Assembly: GCF_000757905.1 (NCBI RefSeq)
Contig: NZ_JRLH01000002.1
Source: Arsenophonus nilaparvatae
GTDB taxonomy: Bacteria; Pseudomonadota; Gammaproteobacteria; Enterobacterales; Enterobacteriaceae
Length of the DNA stretch: 64,000 bases
Strand: one strand, 5' to 3'
In this document: positions 17,853 through 28,384 of the stretch, piece by piece
How positions within the stretch are numbered: position 1 is the first letter of the stretch
Layout: the number at the start of each line of letters is the position of its first letter
Notes under the pieces: generated by a model
Databases searched by the model: none
What the model saw: only the letters and a program-made list of their open reading frames with translations
What the model was told of the DNA's origin: nothing
Position numbers and translations under genes: made by a program

Positions 17853-19525
17853 TATAATTCCATCATCTGGTTAACAAGCTGATTGAGTGTTCTCGCGCCT
17901 TCATCACCGGCTACTAACAATTCGATCATCAACGCCTTGCCGCCCTGCTGCCAATAATTGTTGATGGTATCTTTCAACTGAAGCCAATTTGATGGTGAGG
18001 CGTAAGATAGTCCAAACATAGCGGCCGCATGCTTAAATTGCAGATGATGAGGCAGGCAATAAAAACGTTCTCTTTCCATCTCAGGAGTAGGTAACATAGA
18101 GAATATTTGGCCACCATTATTATTCACCACAATCAACACCATGGGCGCCACGCAAGCACGTAATAAATTTAGACTATTTAAGTCATAAAGCGCCGAAATA
18201 TCGCCGATAATCCCCAATGTGGGTTTTGCATTGGCAGCTTGCACACCGGCTAGCGTAGCGATCAAACCATCAATACCACTTGCTCCACGATTGCTATAAA
18301 TTGGATAACTGATCGGTAATTGACCTAGAGCATCAATTAATCTGACAATCAAACTATTACCAACAAAAAGTTGCCCATCTGTCGGTAACAAATGTGCAAG
18401 TTGATGAGCAATAGCGGCCTCTGAGAATTGTTGAGCAAACTGTTTACTAACCGTGCTATGAACGTTATTGACAATTTCTGTCAATGCATGCGCCCAAGGC
18501 AAACAGCTAATTGGCGGATGCGCAATTAACCAGTCAGATACGGTACTAACCAACCGCCTACCACGATGATGAGTCGGATCCAAACGACCGGGAATGCTAT
18601 CAATAATCCAATATTCTTCTGGTTGGCATTGTGCTTGCCATTCTAATAAACGTTTACTGGTTAAACTTGAGCCAAACTGGACGACTAGCTCTACATTTTG
18701 CAGAATGTTTTTTGCCTCTGTTACGGATAGCCAGAGATCAGCGCATGGTAAAGGTTGCCCAGTTTGTGATAAAACATCACTAATAACTGGCCAGCCTAGC
18801 ATTTCTGCCCACTGGACAACTTTTTCTCCCTCATCAGGCCGCATTCTGCCCGCAATCACGAGACCTTTTTTTTGTCGCCAAATATGCCAATCAACAACTA
18901 ATGCTAGTGAGCTGGATCTGGAACCTATCAACCAGGGTGTCGAAGATTGCCACCAACTAGCCAGTGAATATTGCCAGTCAATTTGTGCTGCGCTGTCACC
19001 ATATAAAGGTTCAGCAAATGGGCAATTGATATGCAAAGTGCCGTGAGAAAGATTATTCATCGCATTGTCAATAGTGCTCACCAACCATTGTGCATTGATA
19101 GCTTGTGTTGGGTTAGGCAATGCTAATGTTTGTGCTGGATGATCAGCAAAAATAGCCGTTTGTCGGATAGCCTGATTAGCACCACAATCAATTAATTCAG
19201 CAGGTCTATCGGCGGTTAAAAAAATGATATTTTCACCGGTCAATCCGGCTTCTATTAAAGCAGGATATAAGTTAGCTACTGCGGTACCAGAAGTAACAAT
19301 AACCGCCACCGGTTTACTAATAACTTTAGCCAAGCCTAAAGCAAAATAGCCCAACCCTCGCTCATCATAGTGAGTATGGCAAATTAATTTACTATGTGCC
19401 GCAGCTGCCAATGTCAATGGCGTAGAGCGAGAACCTGGCGCAATACAAACATGACTTAAATCATGTCTGGTTAATGCTTCCAAAATGACTTCCGCCCATT
19501 GACGGTTAAAAACACTATGCGACAT
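17852..19525 (-). CDS. menD: SEPHCHC synthase MenD
   Basis: MenD is a thiamine-diphosphate enzyme that adds the succinic semialdehyde unit of 2-oxoglutarate to isochorismate. The 557-residue product (E. coli 556) shows the N-terminal CIAPGSRSTPLTLAA, an ERGLGYFALGLAK segment, and the ThDP/Mg-binding region GDISALYDLNSLNLLR followed by NNNGGQIF. It shares its last base with menH and is 116 bases from menF, a gap holding no obvious terminator, so menF-menD-menH-menB-menC-menE can be one transcript. Confidence 0.95.
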   Translation of the reverse strand: MSHSVFNRQWAEVILEALTRHDLSHVCIAPGSRSTPLTLAAAAHSKLICHTHYDERGLGYFALGLAKVISKPVAVIVTSGTAVANLYPALIEAGLTGENIIFLTADRPAELIDCGANQAIRQTAIFADHPAQTLALPNPTQAINAQWLVSTIDNAMNNLSHGTLHINCPFAEPLYGDSAAQIDWQYSLASWWQSSTPWLIGSRSSSLALVVDWHIWRQKKGLVIAGRMRPDEGEKVVQWAEMLGWPVISDVLSQTGQPLPCADLWLSVTEAKNILQNVELVVQFGSSLTSKRLLEWQAQCQPEEYWIIDSIPGRLDPTHHRGRRLVSTVSDWLIAHPPISCLPWAHALTEIVNNVHSTVSKQFAQQFSEAAIAHQLAHLLPTDGQLFVGNSLIVRLIDALGQLPISYPIYSNRGASGIDGLIATLAGVQAANAKPTLGIIGDISALYDLNSLNLLRACVAPMVLIVVNNNGGQIFSMLPTPEMERERFYCLPHHLQFKHAAAMFGLSYASPSNWLQLKDTINNYWQQGGKALMIELLVAGDEGARTLNQLVNQMMEL

Positions 19526-19641
19526 ATATTACTCAAAGCAGAAATAAGAAATAAAATAATAGCAATTTTAAGTAAAATTACGTGATTTTCCTTATTCCAG
19601 TTCAATAAAATGACGCTAAAAAATTATTTTTGTTGTTAATA

Positions 19642-20979
19642 TCAACTTTCACAACAAAATATGTCTCTATTTAGCAATGTTTGTAAACCTGCGGCCTTAT
19701 TTTCGACTTCAAGCCATTCTTGCTGCGGATCTGAATCCTTAACAATACCGGCGCCGGCATAAAGCCGAAGATGATCATAATTGATATGTGCACAACGCAA
19801 AGAAACCACAAATTCACTTTGATTTAGTGATAAATAACCGGCACTACCTGCGTACCAACCGCGGCAAATAGGCTCATTTTGCTGTAAAAAATGCTTGGCT
19901 ATTTTCCTCGGTACACCGGCAACCGCAGCGGTTGGCTGTAAACGGTATAGACAGTCGCTATCGCTAGCATGATGTAACGTGACATGAATAAGACGACGCA
20001 AATGCTGAATTTTACGTAATAAAATAATATCAGGTGGGGAAACATCAATTTTTTCACTATTATTGTGCAATCTTTGGCAAATATCCTCCACCACCAGTAA
20101 ATTTTCATGTTGATTTTTATCATCATTCATTAACCAATCGGAATTGGTTTTTCTGACTATGGGGTCTGATGAATTAACTACTGTTCCAGCTAATGCTTCA
20201 GTGTAAAGTTGTTGAAATTTACGATAATAAAGTCGCTCAGGAGTTGATGATAAAAAGGTATGTTGAGCGTTAAAGGACATCATAAAATGATAACATTGAC
20301 CATTAACCGCTTTACTTGCCGACAGTAGACTTGCCGGATTTAACGGTTTGGTTAATTGAATATCCGTTTGACGGGCAATCACAACTTTATCCATAACCCC
20401 ACTATTGATCAGTTCTACTGCCTGAGTGGTTAAATCGTGCCATTGTTGATATTCAGGAAGGTGTTGAATTCGCTTAATACGGCTATTAATCGGCAAGATG
20501 GGTTTGACTGATTGCAATTTGGATAAAAATTGCAGGGCATCTGGCAGATCTTGTTGATCAATAATATTGATAGCCAATATCCACTTTTCTTGACAATGAC
20601 GAAACTCAATTCGTGGTAAAAACAAATAGCTATCATTACCAACAAAATCGGCATAATATTCATTATCCGGCAGTGGCTGCCAAGCGTTCAATCCCCAGAT
20701 CCGCATGGTTGGTATTGCTGTTTGTTGCTGTAAAAATTGTTCAGCATCAGCAATGTTGCTAAAATGTTTTACCTCACCGAGTAAAACCGCTTCTTCATGA
20801 CCATCGCGATGATACCAATAAAATTGAGGATAAAATTGCTGACTGGCTAACCAATCTAAAGCAGGAAATGTGATATCAGCGGGTAAAGGGAATTCATATT
20901 GTCGCACACTTCCAGCATCGATTTGTTGTTCAGATAAAAATTGATGAACACTTGCCATAAACTCGGTAATATTAACCAC
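19642..20979 (-). CDS. menF: Isochorismate synthase MenF
   Basis: MenF isomerises chorismate to isochorismate, the entry step to menaquinone. The 445-residue product (E. coli 431) carries the chorismate-binding signatures: KVVIARQTDIQ, SSTPERLYYR, TEALAGTV, KIQHLRRLIH, AAVAGVPRKIA and WYAGSAGYLS. The start is GTG (20979-20977), with AGAGGA about 9 bases upstream. It is the first gene of the men operon. Nothing nearby suggests siderophore use of isochorismate (no entB-like gene). Confidence 0.94.
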   Translation of the reverse strand: MVNITEFMASVHQFLSEQQIDAGSVRQYEFPLPADITFPALDWLASQQFYPQFYWYHRDGHEEAVLLGEVKHFSNIADAEQFLQQQTAIPTMRIWGLNAWQPLPDNEYYADFVGNDSYLFLPRIEFRHCQEKWILAINIIDQQDLPDALQFLSKLQSVKPILPINSRIKRIQHLPEYQQWHDLTTQAVELINSGVMDKVVIARQTDIQLTKPLNPASLLSASKAVNGQCYHFMMSFNAQHTFLSSTPERLYYRKFQQLYTEALAGTVVNSSDPIVRKTNSDWLMNDDKNQHENLLVVEDICQRLHNNSEKIDVSPPDIILLRKIQHLRRLIHVTLHHASDSDCLYRLQPTAAVAGVPRKIAKHFLQQNEPICRGWYAGSAGYLSLNQSEFVVSLRCAHINYDHLRLYAGAGIVKDSDPQQEWLEVENKAAGLQTLLNRDIFCCES

Positions 20980-21112
20980 TATTACTATCCTCTTGACTTA
21001 CCATCCAATAAATCATTTTATCAAGCCAATTGGCTAACCTCGTATTTATTCTGCTATTTGTATCTTTAGCAAACCATTGGTTAGTTTTTTCACTTTTGAT
21101 AACATTGAGCGT

Positions 21113-21141
21113 AAAAAACCCAGCGATATTAGCGCTGGGTT
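21113..21141 (-). terminator. nuo operon terminator
   Basis: AACCCAGCG (21117-21125) pairs perfectly with CGCTGGGTT (21133-21141) around a 7-base loop. On the minus strand it ends in a run of six T. It lies 18 bases past the nuoN stop. Confidence 0.92.
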
Positions 21142-21159
21142 ATTAACGTATACTGATAT

Positions 21160-22614
21160 TTATGCCGCCAAGGCAGCAACCGCAATCTCAAACAATGGTT
21201 GTGGCCATATTCCCAATAAAATTGTAATAACAGCACACAAGAGCGCAAATAAAGTTGCTAAATTAACATTTGACTGTTTGTCAGATTGATTATTTGTTAT
21301 TGGCTGACGGCTATATAGACTGGCCATAAAACGTAAATAATAATATAAACCCATCGCACTACCGACAATAACGGCAGCCGTTAGCCACCACAGCTCGGCA
21401 TTGATAGCGCTAATGATGAGATAAAATTTACCAATAAAACCTAAAGTAATCGGTATGCCAGCTAACGACAACATCATGATAGTCAAAATAATCGCTAGAA
21501 CCGGTTGGCGCCAATATAATCCCCGATAAACACTAATATCGTCTTTATCATCGCCACAATAAGGACTGGATAGAATACTTACCACGCCAAAAGCCCCTAA
21601 ACTAGCGAATAAATAGCCAATAAAGTAGATTGACACTGTAATTTGTGCTGCAACACTATCAGTCTGTAAAGCAATTAACGGTAGTAGCAAATATCCCATA
21701 TGGGCAATAGATGAGTAGCCTAACAGACGCTTAATGCTCTGTTGTGAAATAGCCATCAAATTACCAAACAGTATAGAAGCAATGGCAATAACGCTGAGTA
21801 CTGACAATAATGCCTGACTTTCTGCTAGGGGCGATGTCATCAGTAGACGCATTAAAACCGCAAAAATAGCGATCTTGCTGGCAGTTGCCAAAAATGTCGC
21901 AACTGGTGCAGGCGCACCTTGATAAACATCCGGCGTCCATAATTGGAATGGGACAAAAGAGAGTTTAAAACCAATACCAACCAACATCATGCCTAAACCA
22001 ACCATAAGGACTGGATAGTGAATAATATGCTCATTTAGGCTTGAACCTAATTTGGCAAAGGCTAAACTGCCTGATTCAGCATAAAGTAATGCCATACCAA
22101 ACAATAAAAATGCAGAAGCAGCCGCGGATAGTAACATATATTTAATGCTAGCTTCTAATGAACGCTTCTGAGTAAAGGCATAACCAACTAAGCCAAATAA
22201 TGGCAATGAAATCAATTCAATACCAATAAATAAGGTTGCTAAATGATTAGCCATTGATAACAGAATCCCGCCCGTTACCGCAATACTTAGTAATAAATAA
22301 AACTCTTCTTTATTATCCGGATACCCTGCAAGCCATCGATAGGCATAAATTGCTGTGCCAATACCGGCAATCAAAATCAGTATGCTATAGAAAAGTGAAT
22401 ATTTATCGACATAGATTAATGGCGTCACTTCAATCGGCAACCTATCTCCAATTAACAAGCAAGATAGCAGGGCAATAATAAAACCGGTTATTGTTAATGT
22501 GACATTGATTAAATGATGGCGTTGCCAGGCAATGGATAACATCACAATCACCACTAATAGCCCAACGATCAAAAGTGGTGACAATGCGATCAATTGTTCA
22601 AAAGTTATGGTCAT
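21160..22614 (-). CDS. nuoN: NADH-quinone oxidoreductase subunit N
   Basis: NuoN is one of the three antiporter-like proton-pumping subunits in the membrane arm of complex I. The 484-residue protein (E. coli 485) is almost entirely hydrophobic, with about 14 membrane segments. It carries the conserved glutamate in FIGIELISLPLFGLVGYAF and lysines in SIKYMLLSAAASAFLLFG and QQSIKRLLGYSSIAHMGYLL. It is the last gene of nuoABCDEFGHIJKLMN, 6 bases after nuoM. Confidence 0.96.
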   Translation of the reverse strand: MTITFEQLIALSPLLIVGLLVVIVMLSIAWQRHHLINVTLTITGFIIALLSCLLIGDRLPIEVTPLIYVDKYSLFYSILILIAGIGTAIYAYRWLAGYPDNKEEFYLLLSIAVTGGILLSMANHLATLFIGIELISLPLFGLVGYAFTQKRSLEASIKYMLLSAAASAFLLFGMALLYAESGSLAFAKLGSSLNEHIIHYPVLMVGLGMMLVGIGFKLSFVPFQLWTPDVYQGAPAPVATFLATASKIAIFAVLMRLLMTSPLAESQALLSVLSVIAIASILFGNLMAISQQSIKRLLGYSSIAHMGYLLLPLIALQTDSVAAQITVSIYFIGYLFASLGAFGVVSILSSPYCGDDKDDISVYRGLYWRQPVLAIILTIMMLSLAGIPITLGFIGKFYLIISAINAELWWLTAAVIVGSAMGLYYYLRFMASLYSRQPITNNQSDKQSNVNLATLFALLCAVITILLGIWPQPLFEIAVAALAA

Positions 22615-22620
22615 GACGAA

Positions 22621-24141
22621 TTATGGCCTTAATGTTGAAAATGAAATGGAATATAAACTGTGGAGTGATTCCATCACATTTTTTGGAGTATCTAACACCG
22701 GTTGCGGATAAAAACCTAATACCACTAATAATAGTGCTAATGTCAATAAAACCAACACTTCGCGACCATTTAAAGCAGGCAGTGCTTTTTCCGATTTTGC
22801 AGTACCATAATAAACTTGTTGCATCATCCAAAGTGCATAAATAGATGCAAATACTACACCGAATACCATAATAATGGTCACCAATTTAAATTGGCCAAAA
22901 GTACCAAATAGGATCATAAACTCACCGACAAAATTTCCGGTACCCGGCATTCCTAAGGTTGCAACCGCAAAAAATAGTGATAGCGCAGGCAGCCACATGA
23001 TCCGTTTCCATAATCCGCCCATCATGCGCATATCACGTGTTCCGGTGCGTTCATAAAGTTGACCACTAATAATGATCAAAGCCGCACCTGATAAACCATT
23101 GGCAATCATCTGTAACACAGCTCCTTGGTAAGCAAGAATGGAGCCTGCATAAATGGCGACGGTAACAAACCCCATATGCGACAAACTACTATAAGCCACC
23201 AGACGTTTGATATCTGTCTGTTTAAATGCTAACCATGCACCATAAAATATACTGATCACACCTAACGTCATGGCGATAGGGGTAAATTGAATCGATGCTT
23301 CAGGAAATAGCGGTAAAGTGAAACGCAATAAACCATAAGCGGCCGTTTTCAGCATGATACCTGAAATATCAACGGAGCCGGCCGTTGGGGATTGTTCCTG
23401 CGCGTCTGCCATCCATCCATGAAAAGGTACCAAAGGCATTTTTACCGCAAAGGCAATAAAAAATCCCAGCATCAATAAATACTGTGTCAGCGCTGACATT
23501 TTGGTATTTAACAGATCGTGATAGGCAAATGACCAATGACCCGATGATTGATAATGAATTAATGCCAATGCCACAATCGCCAGCAACATAATCAAGCCAC
23601 TTGCTTGGGTATAAATAAAAAACTTAGTTGCAGCATTAACATGTGCACGTTCTTCTGAGCCTTTATGTCCCCAATTAGCAATTAGGAAATACATCGGGAT
23701 CAACATCATTTCCCAGAAGAAAAAAAACAAAAACAGATCCACCGCCATGAAAATTCCCATCACGCCGGCTAAAATCCACATCAAATGGAAGTGATAAGCA
23801 CCCTGATTAGGTTGATTTTCACTCCACGAACTCAATATGGAAAAAATCCCCATAATAGCCGTTAGCACTATCATTAGTAATGATAAACCATCAATGGCTA
23901 GGGCAATATTAATACCTAATGGCGTGATCCATGGCATGAAAAAGATCGCCTGCCATTGGGGTAATGCCAACGTATCAGGCAACGAATAATTTCCCTGCAA
24001 CCAAAGTAATACAGAGAGGAGCAGAGTTAACCCCATCACAAGCAGTGCCAAATAGCGTGGTGCCCATTTATTGAATCGTTCGGACAGCCAACATAAGACA
24101 CCACCGATGAAGGGGAGAAGTATTAGCCAAGGTAATAGCAT
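22621..24141 (-). CDS. nuoM: NADH-quinone oxidoreductase subunit M
   Basis: NuoM is an antiporter-like proton-translocating subunit of complex I. The 506-residue protein (E. coli 509) has about 14 membrane segments, the essential glutamate in FFFFFWEMMLIPMYFLI, the lysine in ATKFFIYTQASGLIML and QTDIKRLVAYSSLSHMGFV. It sits between nuoL (19-base gap) and nuoN. Confidence 0.96.
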   Translation of the reverse strand: MLLPWLILLPFIGGVLCWLSERFNKWAPRYLALLVMGLTLLLSVLLWLQGNYSLPDTLALPQWQAIFFMPWITPLGINIALAIDGLSLLMIVLTAIMGIFSILSSWSENQPNQGAYHFHLMWILAGVMGIFMAVDLFLFFFFWEMMLIPMYFLIANWGHKGSEERAHVNAATKFFIYTQASGLIMLLAIVALALIHYQSSGHWSFAYHDLLNTKMSALTQYLLMLGFFIAFAVKMPLVPFHGWMADAQEQSPTAGSVDISGIMLKTAAYGLLRFTLPLFPEASIQFTPIAMTLGVISIFYGAWLAFKQTDIKRLVAYSSLSHMGFVTVAIYAGSILAYQGAVLQMIANGLSGAALIIISGQLYERTGTRDMRMMGGLWKRIMWLPALSLFFAVATLGMPGTGNFVGEFMILFGTFGQFKLVTIIMVFGVVFASIYALWMMQQVYYGTAKSEKALPALNGREVLVLLTLALLLVVLGFYPQPVLDTPKNVMESLHSLYSISFSTLRP

Positions 24142-24160
24142 GGCGCAATGTGTCCCTTAA

Positions 24161-26008
24161 TTAAACCAGAAGTAACAGTGCTAACATCAACACTGCCCCT
24201 AACCCCATAGAAGCCAAATACCAACGGATCTGCCCATTCTGGCTTAACGTTAAGCCTTTATTGCCCCAACGTGACATCACAGCGGGAATATTCATTAATG
24301 AATTGACAGGATCATTTGCCAATAATTGAGCAATTGCTTTAAATGGTTTTACAAAAATAAGGTTATAGAGTTGGTCAAATCCCCAAGCCTGATACCACCA
24401 AATAGTAAAGAAACGCTCTGCTGCGCTTTTAGCAATTGATTTAGCAACCTTACGTTTGCCTATATAGAGGAATACCGCCAGTGCCAACCCCAATAATGCA
24501 ACAATTGCTGAAATTATTTCCAGCCTAGCTTTACCTGACTTATTGATTATTTCATTGACAGGAAATATGCCCGCTAACGGTTGAACAATCTGTGCACCAA
24601 TAACCGTAGATAAAACTGCTAATACCGCTAACGGCAGAGTATGACTAATACCACCGACAGTTTGAGCTGAGGTCTGTTTTTTGCCATGGAAGACAATAAA
24701 AATCATACGGAAGGTATAAAGTGAGGTCATAAATGCACCAACTATACCAGCCCAGAGTAAAACTGTTTCTCCTTGAAGGGCTGCTCCCCATAAGATATCG
24801 TCTTTGCTATAAAAACCGGCAGTAACTAGTGGTATTGCCGCTAGCGCGCCACCGCCGATTAAAAAACAACCATAAACAAAAGGTAACGTTTTACGTAAAC
24901 CACCCATCTTGAATATATTTTGTTCATGGTGACAGGCAACAATCACTGAGCCAGCGGATAAAAAGAGTAAAGCTTTAAAGAAAGCGTGGGTCATTAAATG
25001 AAAAATAGCCGCATCCCAAGCCTGAACACCTAAAGCTAAAAACATATAACCTATTTGACTCATCGTCGAATAAGCTAATACGCGCTTGATATCTGTTTGT
25101 ACTAAGGCCGCAAATCCAGCCAATATTAGGGTGACTGCACCAATAATAGCGACTAAGTGCAATATTTCCGGCGCCATCAAAAATAGGCTATGCGTGCGAG
25201 CGATTAAATAAACTCCAGCAGTTACCATTGTTGCGGCATGAATAAGCGCAGATACTGGAGTTGGCCCCGCCATTGCATCGGCTAACCAGGTCTGCAAAGG
25301 CAACTGAGCAGATTTACCGACTGCACCGCCAAGGATCATTAGCGTGGCCCAATTAATCAGCGAAGAGCCTGCACTAATTTGTTGTGGTACCAGTATGCTC
25401 AATTGATGGAAATTAAGGGTGCCAAATTGGTTATAGAGAATAAACATGCCAATAGCTAAAAATACATCACCAATCCGCGTGACAAAAAAAGCCTTCATGG
25501 CTGCTTTGCCATTTTCTGGATTGGTGTAATAAAAACCGATTAGCAAGTAACTACATAACCCGACGCCTTCCCAACCCAGGTACATTAGCATCATGTTATC
25601 AGCCAAAACTAAAACAACCATACTGGCAATAAACAAATTGGTATAAGCAAAAAAACGAGAATAACCTTCTTCACCACGCATATACCAAGAAGCGTATAGA
25701 TGAATTAAAAAGCCGACGCCTGTCACAACTGCCAACATGGTTAACGATAAACCGTCAAGTACCAGTGTAATTGGGATGTTAAAGTCGCCTACTGCTATCC
25801 AGTGCCACAATGTTTGACGATAAGCATAACCACCGTCAGCATTATTAGCGAAAAAATCAATCGCTAGCCAAAATGTTACCAGTGCTGCCAACCCTACCGA
25901 ACCAACCCCGATGATAGCGGACACATTTTCCGACCAACGTCCGCGAGAGAATGCGAGTAGTAGAAATCCCAATAGTGGCAGCAGAATGGTTAAATAGAGT
26001 AAATTCAT
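24161..26008 (-). CDS. nuoL: NADH-quinone oxidoreductase subunit L
   Basis: NuoL is the distal proton-pumping subunit of complex I, with the long lateral helix lying along NuoM and NuoN. The 615-residue protein (E. coli 613) shows MYLGWEGVGLCSYLLIGFYY with the key glutamate, GKSAQLPLQTWLADAMAGPTPVSALIHAATMVTAG, and QTDIKRVLAYSTMSQIGYMF. It overlaps nuoK by 4 bases. Confidence 0.97.
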   Translation of the reverse strand: MNLLYLTILLPLLGFLLLAFSRGRWSENVSAIIGVGSVGLAALVTFWLAIDFFANNADGGYAYRQTLWHWIAVGDFNIPITLVLDGLSLTMLAVVTGVGFLIHLYASWYMRGEEGYSRFFAYTNLFIASMVVLVLADNMMLMYLGWEGVGLCSYLLIGFYYTNPENGKAAMKAFFVTRIGDVFLAIGMFILYNQFGTLNFHQLSILVPQQISAGSSLINWATLMILGGAVGKSAQLPLQTWLADAMAGPTPVSALIHAATMVTAGVYLIARTHSLFLMAPEILHLVAIIGAVTLILAGFAALVQTDIKRVLAYSTMSQIGYMFLALGVQAWDAAIFHLMTHAFFKALLFLSAGSVIVACHHEQNIFKMGGLRKTLPFVYGCFLIGGGALAAIPLVTAGFYSKDDILWGAALQGETVLLWAGIVGAFMTSLYTFRMIFIVFHGKKQTSAQTVGGISHTLPLAVLAVLSTVIGAQIVQPLAGIFPVNEIINKSGKARLEIISAIVALLGLALAVFLYIGKRKVAKSIAKSAAERFFTIWWYQAWGFDQLYNLIFVKPFKAIAQLLANDPVNSLMNIPAVMSRWGNKGLTLSQNGQIRWYLASMGLGAVLMLALLLLV

Positions 26009-26307
26009 CCGCGCATCTCACTGACTTCATCAATATTAAGGTTCTGGCGATGACGATGAAGTTGCAATAACAACGCCAATCCTATACTTGCTTCCGCGGC
26101 AGCCAAGCTAATCGTTAGAATATACATGACTTGGCCATCAGCTTGTCCCCAATAACTACCCGCCACCACAAAAGCCAATGCGGCTGAGTTAATCATTATT
26201 TCTAATCCAATTAACATAAAGAGAAGATTGCGCCGGATCAGCAGACAACTTAAACCTAAAACAAATAAAATTGCCGCTAAAATTAAACCGTGTTGCAGAA
26301 GGATCAT
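26005..26307 (-). CDS. nuoK: NADH-quinone oxidoreductase subunit K
   Basis: NuoK is a small three-helix membrane subunit of complex I. The 100-residue product has the E. coli length and keeps the two buried glutamates (in LLFMLIGLEIMINSAAL and in LAAAEASIGLALLLQLHR) needed for proton transfer. It overlaps both neighbours, nuoL and nuoJ, by 4 bases. Confidence 0.96.
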   Translation of the reverse strand: MILLQHGLILAAILFVLGLSCLLIRRNLLFMLIGLEIMINSAALAFVVAGSYWGQADGQVMYILTISLAAAEASIGLALLLQLHRHRQNLNIDEVSEMRG

Positions 26308-26843
26308 ACTTGTTCCTCCACATCCGAATGACTATCCAGAGAGTTAAGCCGCTTTTCACGTCCAATATGAAATGCCACGACAAGACCCGCCAATAACAGT
26401 AAAGAAATCAGTTCAACGGCCAATACGTAAGGACCAAATAAGCTCATACCAACCTCCTTAGCACTAATCATCTGACCTTTTATCTGGCTATGTTTTATTG
26501 AAACAATGGCATAGATAATCACGCTAAGTAAAACTGCTGAAAGGATAGCTGGGCCAATCCATGCTTTTGGTTGTAGCCAGGCACGCTCCTGATCAACGAC
26601 TGATTTACCTAAATTAAGCATCATGACCACAAACACAAACAGCACCATAATAGCCCCGGCATAGACGATAATCTCTAAGGCACCGGCAAAATAAGAACCA
26701 ACCGAGAAGAAAACGATCGATAAAGCTAACAGAGAAACGATCAGATACAACAGCGCATGTACTGGATTGGTATGTGTTATTACCCTAAGCGTCGCCAAAA
26801 TAGCCACCAATCCAGCGACATAAAATGCAAATTCCATAAACAT
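26304..26843 (-). CDS. nuoJ: NADH-quinone oxidoreductase subunit J
   Basis: NuoJ is a membrane subunit of complex I (179 residues; E. coli 184) with five hydrophobic segments. The conserved stretch EIIVYAGAIMVLFVFVVMML contains the helix with a pi-bulge important for coupling. Upstream, GGAGCG precedes the start; six bases separate it from nuoI. Confidence 0.95.
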   Translation of the reverse strand: MFMEFAFYVAGLVAILATLRVITHTNPVHALLYLIVSLLALSIVFFSVGSYFAGALEIIVYAGAIMVLFVFVVMMLNLGKSVVDQERAWLQPKAWIGPAILSAVLLSVIIYAIVSIKHSQIKGQMISAKEVGMSLFGPYVLAVELISLLLLAGLVVAFHIGREKRLNSLDSHSDVEEQV

Positions 26844-26849
26844 CGCTCC

Positions 26850-27392
26850 TTATGGCAACAAATCTTTAACATTAATAGGCTTAGCTTCATTATCCGCTTC
26901 ACCTTTATCTTTACCACTAATCGCCATACCCGTTTTGTGATAAAAATTATAATCTGGATATTTACCTGGCCCTGAAATCAACAAATCTTGTTTTTCATAG
27001 ACCAGATCTTGGCGTTTATATTCCCCCATTTCAAAATCAGGCGTTAGTTGAATAGCGGTAGTCGGACAAGCCTCTTCACATAAACCGCAGAAAATACAAC
27101 GGGAAAAATTGATCTGGAAAAATTCTGGATACCAACGACCATCTGGCTGTTCCGCTTTTTGTAATGAAATGCAGCCAACCGGACAAACTACCGCACATAA
27201 ATTACAAGCCACACAACGTTCTTTACCGTCAGGATCTCGGGTCAATACAATACGCCCACGATAACGAGGAGGTACATAAACCGGCTCCTCCGGGTACATT
27301 TTCGTTTCACGTTTATGAAAAGCATGTAGCCCGATCATACAAATACTACGTATCTGGGTGGCCAAACCAACCACTAACTCTTTTAATGTCAT
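26850..27392 (-). CDS. nuoI: NADH-quinone oxidoreductase subunit I
   Basis: NuoI carries iron-sulfur clusters N6a and N6b, linking the peripheral arm to NuoB. The 180-residue product has two ferredoxin motifs: CVACNLCAVVCPVGC near residues 60-74 and CIFCGLCEEACPTTA near residues 99-113. Length equals E. coli NuoI. It lies 17 bases downstream of nuoH. Confidence 0.96.
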   Translation of the reverse strand: MTLKELVVGLATQIRSICMIGLHAFHKRETKMYPEEPVYVPPRYRGRIVLTRDPDGKERCVACNLCAVVCPVGCISLQKAEQPDGRWYPEFFQINFSRCIFCGLCEEACPTTAIQLTPDFEMGEYKRQDLVYEKQDLLISGPGKYPDYNFYHKTGMAISGKDKGEADNEAKPINVKDLLP

Positions 27393-27409
27393 GGCTCAAT
27401 CCTCCCTTA

Positions 27410-28384
27410 TTAAGCGTTGCATAGAATAACGGCTGCGGTTGCTAACAGATTGATCAACGTCAATGGCAAACACACTTTCCAACCAAAAGCCATCACTTGA
27501 TCATAACGCGGACGTGGTAATGAGGCGCGAACAAGAATAAACATCACCATGAAGAAAGCTGTTTTCAATGCAAACCAAATAAAGCCAGGTAAAAATGGGC
27601 CAAGCCAGCCGCCGAAAAATAAGGTCACAATTAATGCAGAAACGGTGACAATACTGATATATTCGCCGACGAAAAACAGACCAAATTTCATACCGGAATA
27701 TTCAATATGATAGCCATCGGCCAGTTCTTGTTCTGATTCAGGTTGATCAAATGGATGCCGGTGACAAACAGCAACACCCGCGATGACAAAGGTTAAAAAG
27801 CCAAAAAATTGTGGAATAATATTCCATAATCCAGCTTGCGAATTTACAATATCAATTAAGTTAAAGGAGCCAGCTCGGGCAACGACCCCCATTAATGAAA
27901 GACCGAGAAAAACTTCATAACTTAACGTCTGAGCTGAGGCGCGCATCGCGCCTAATAAAGAGTATTTATTATTACTTGACCAACCTGCAAACAGTACCGA
28001 ATAAACCGCTAAGCCAGCCATCATGAAAAAAAACAGCAGACCTATATTAAGATCGGCAACATACCAAGTTGCGCTAACCGGAATAATGGCAAATACCAAT
28101 AACATGGAACAAAAGGCAATTACTGGTGCCAACATAAAAATGCGCTTATCTGAAAATTGTGGGATCCAATCTTCTTTAAATAACATTTTAATCATATCAG
28201 CAGCAATCTGTAATGAGCCTCCCCAACCTACCCGATTAGGTCCATAACGATTCTGGAACAGTGCCAATAAACGACGTTCGCCAAAACTCATTAAAGCGCC
28301 GCAAATAACCACCACCAGCAAAATAACTATTGCTTGTAGAACAGCAATAATCGCTGCGGTGACTTCAGCAGAAAATAGGGTCAT
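27410..28384 (-). CDS. nuoH: NADH-quinone oxidoreductase subunit H
   Basis: NuoH forms the membrane part of the quinone-binding chamber of complex I. The 324-residue protein (E. coli 325) has eight or nine membrane segments, the loops GERRLLALFQNRYGPNRVGW and PFDQPESEQELADGYHIEYSG with their conserved charged residues, and a C-terminal LPRPRYDQVM. It shares its first base with the nuoG stop. Confidence 0.96.
   Translation of the reverse strand: MTLFSAEVTAAIIAVLQAIVILLVVVICGALMSFGERRLLALFQNRYGPNRVGWGGSLQIAADMIKMLFKEDWIPQFSDKRIFMLAPVIAFCSMLLVFAIIPVSATWYVADLNIGLLFFFMMAGLAVYSVLFAGWSSNNKYSLLGAMRASAQTLSYEVFLGLSLMGVVARAGSFNLIDIVNSQAGLWNIIPQFFGFLTFVIAGVAVCHRHPFDQPESEQELADGYHIEYSGMKFGLFFVGEYISIVTVSALIVTLFFGGWLGPFLPGFIWFALKTAFFMVMFILVRASLPRPRYDQVMAFGWKVCLPLTLINLLATAAVILCNA

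Noticed and set aside
21081..21094. TTAGTTTTTTCACT near nuoN resembling the repeat before tccC
   Set aside because: It lacks the GGCTTC part, so it is a chance match to a T-rich sequence.
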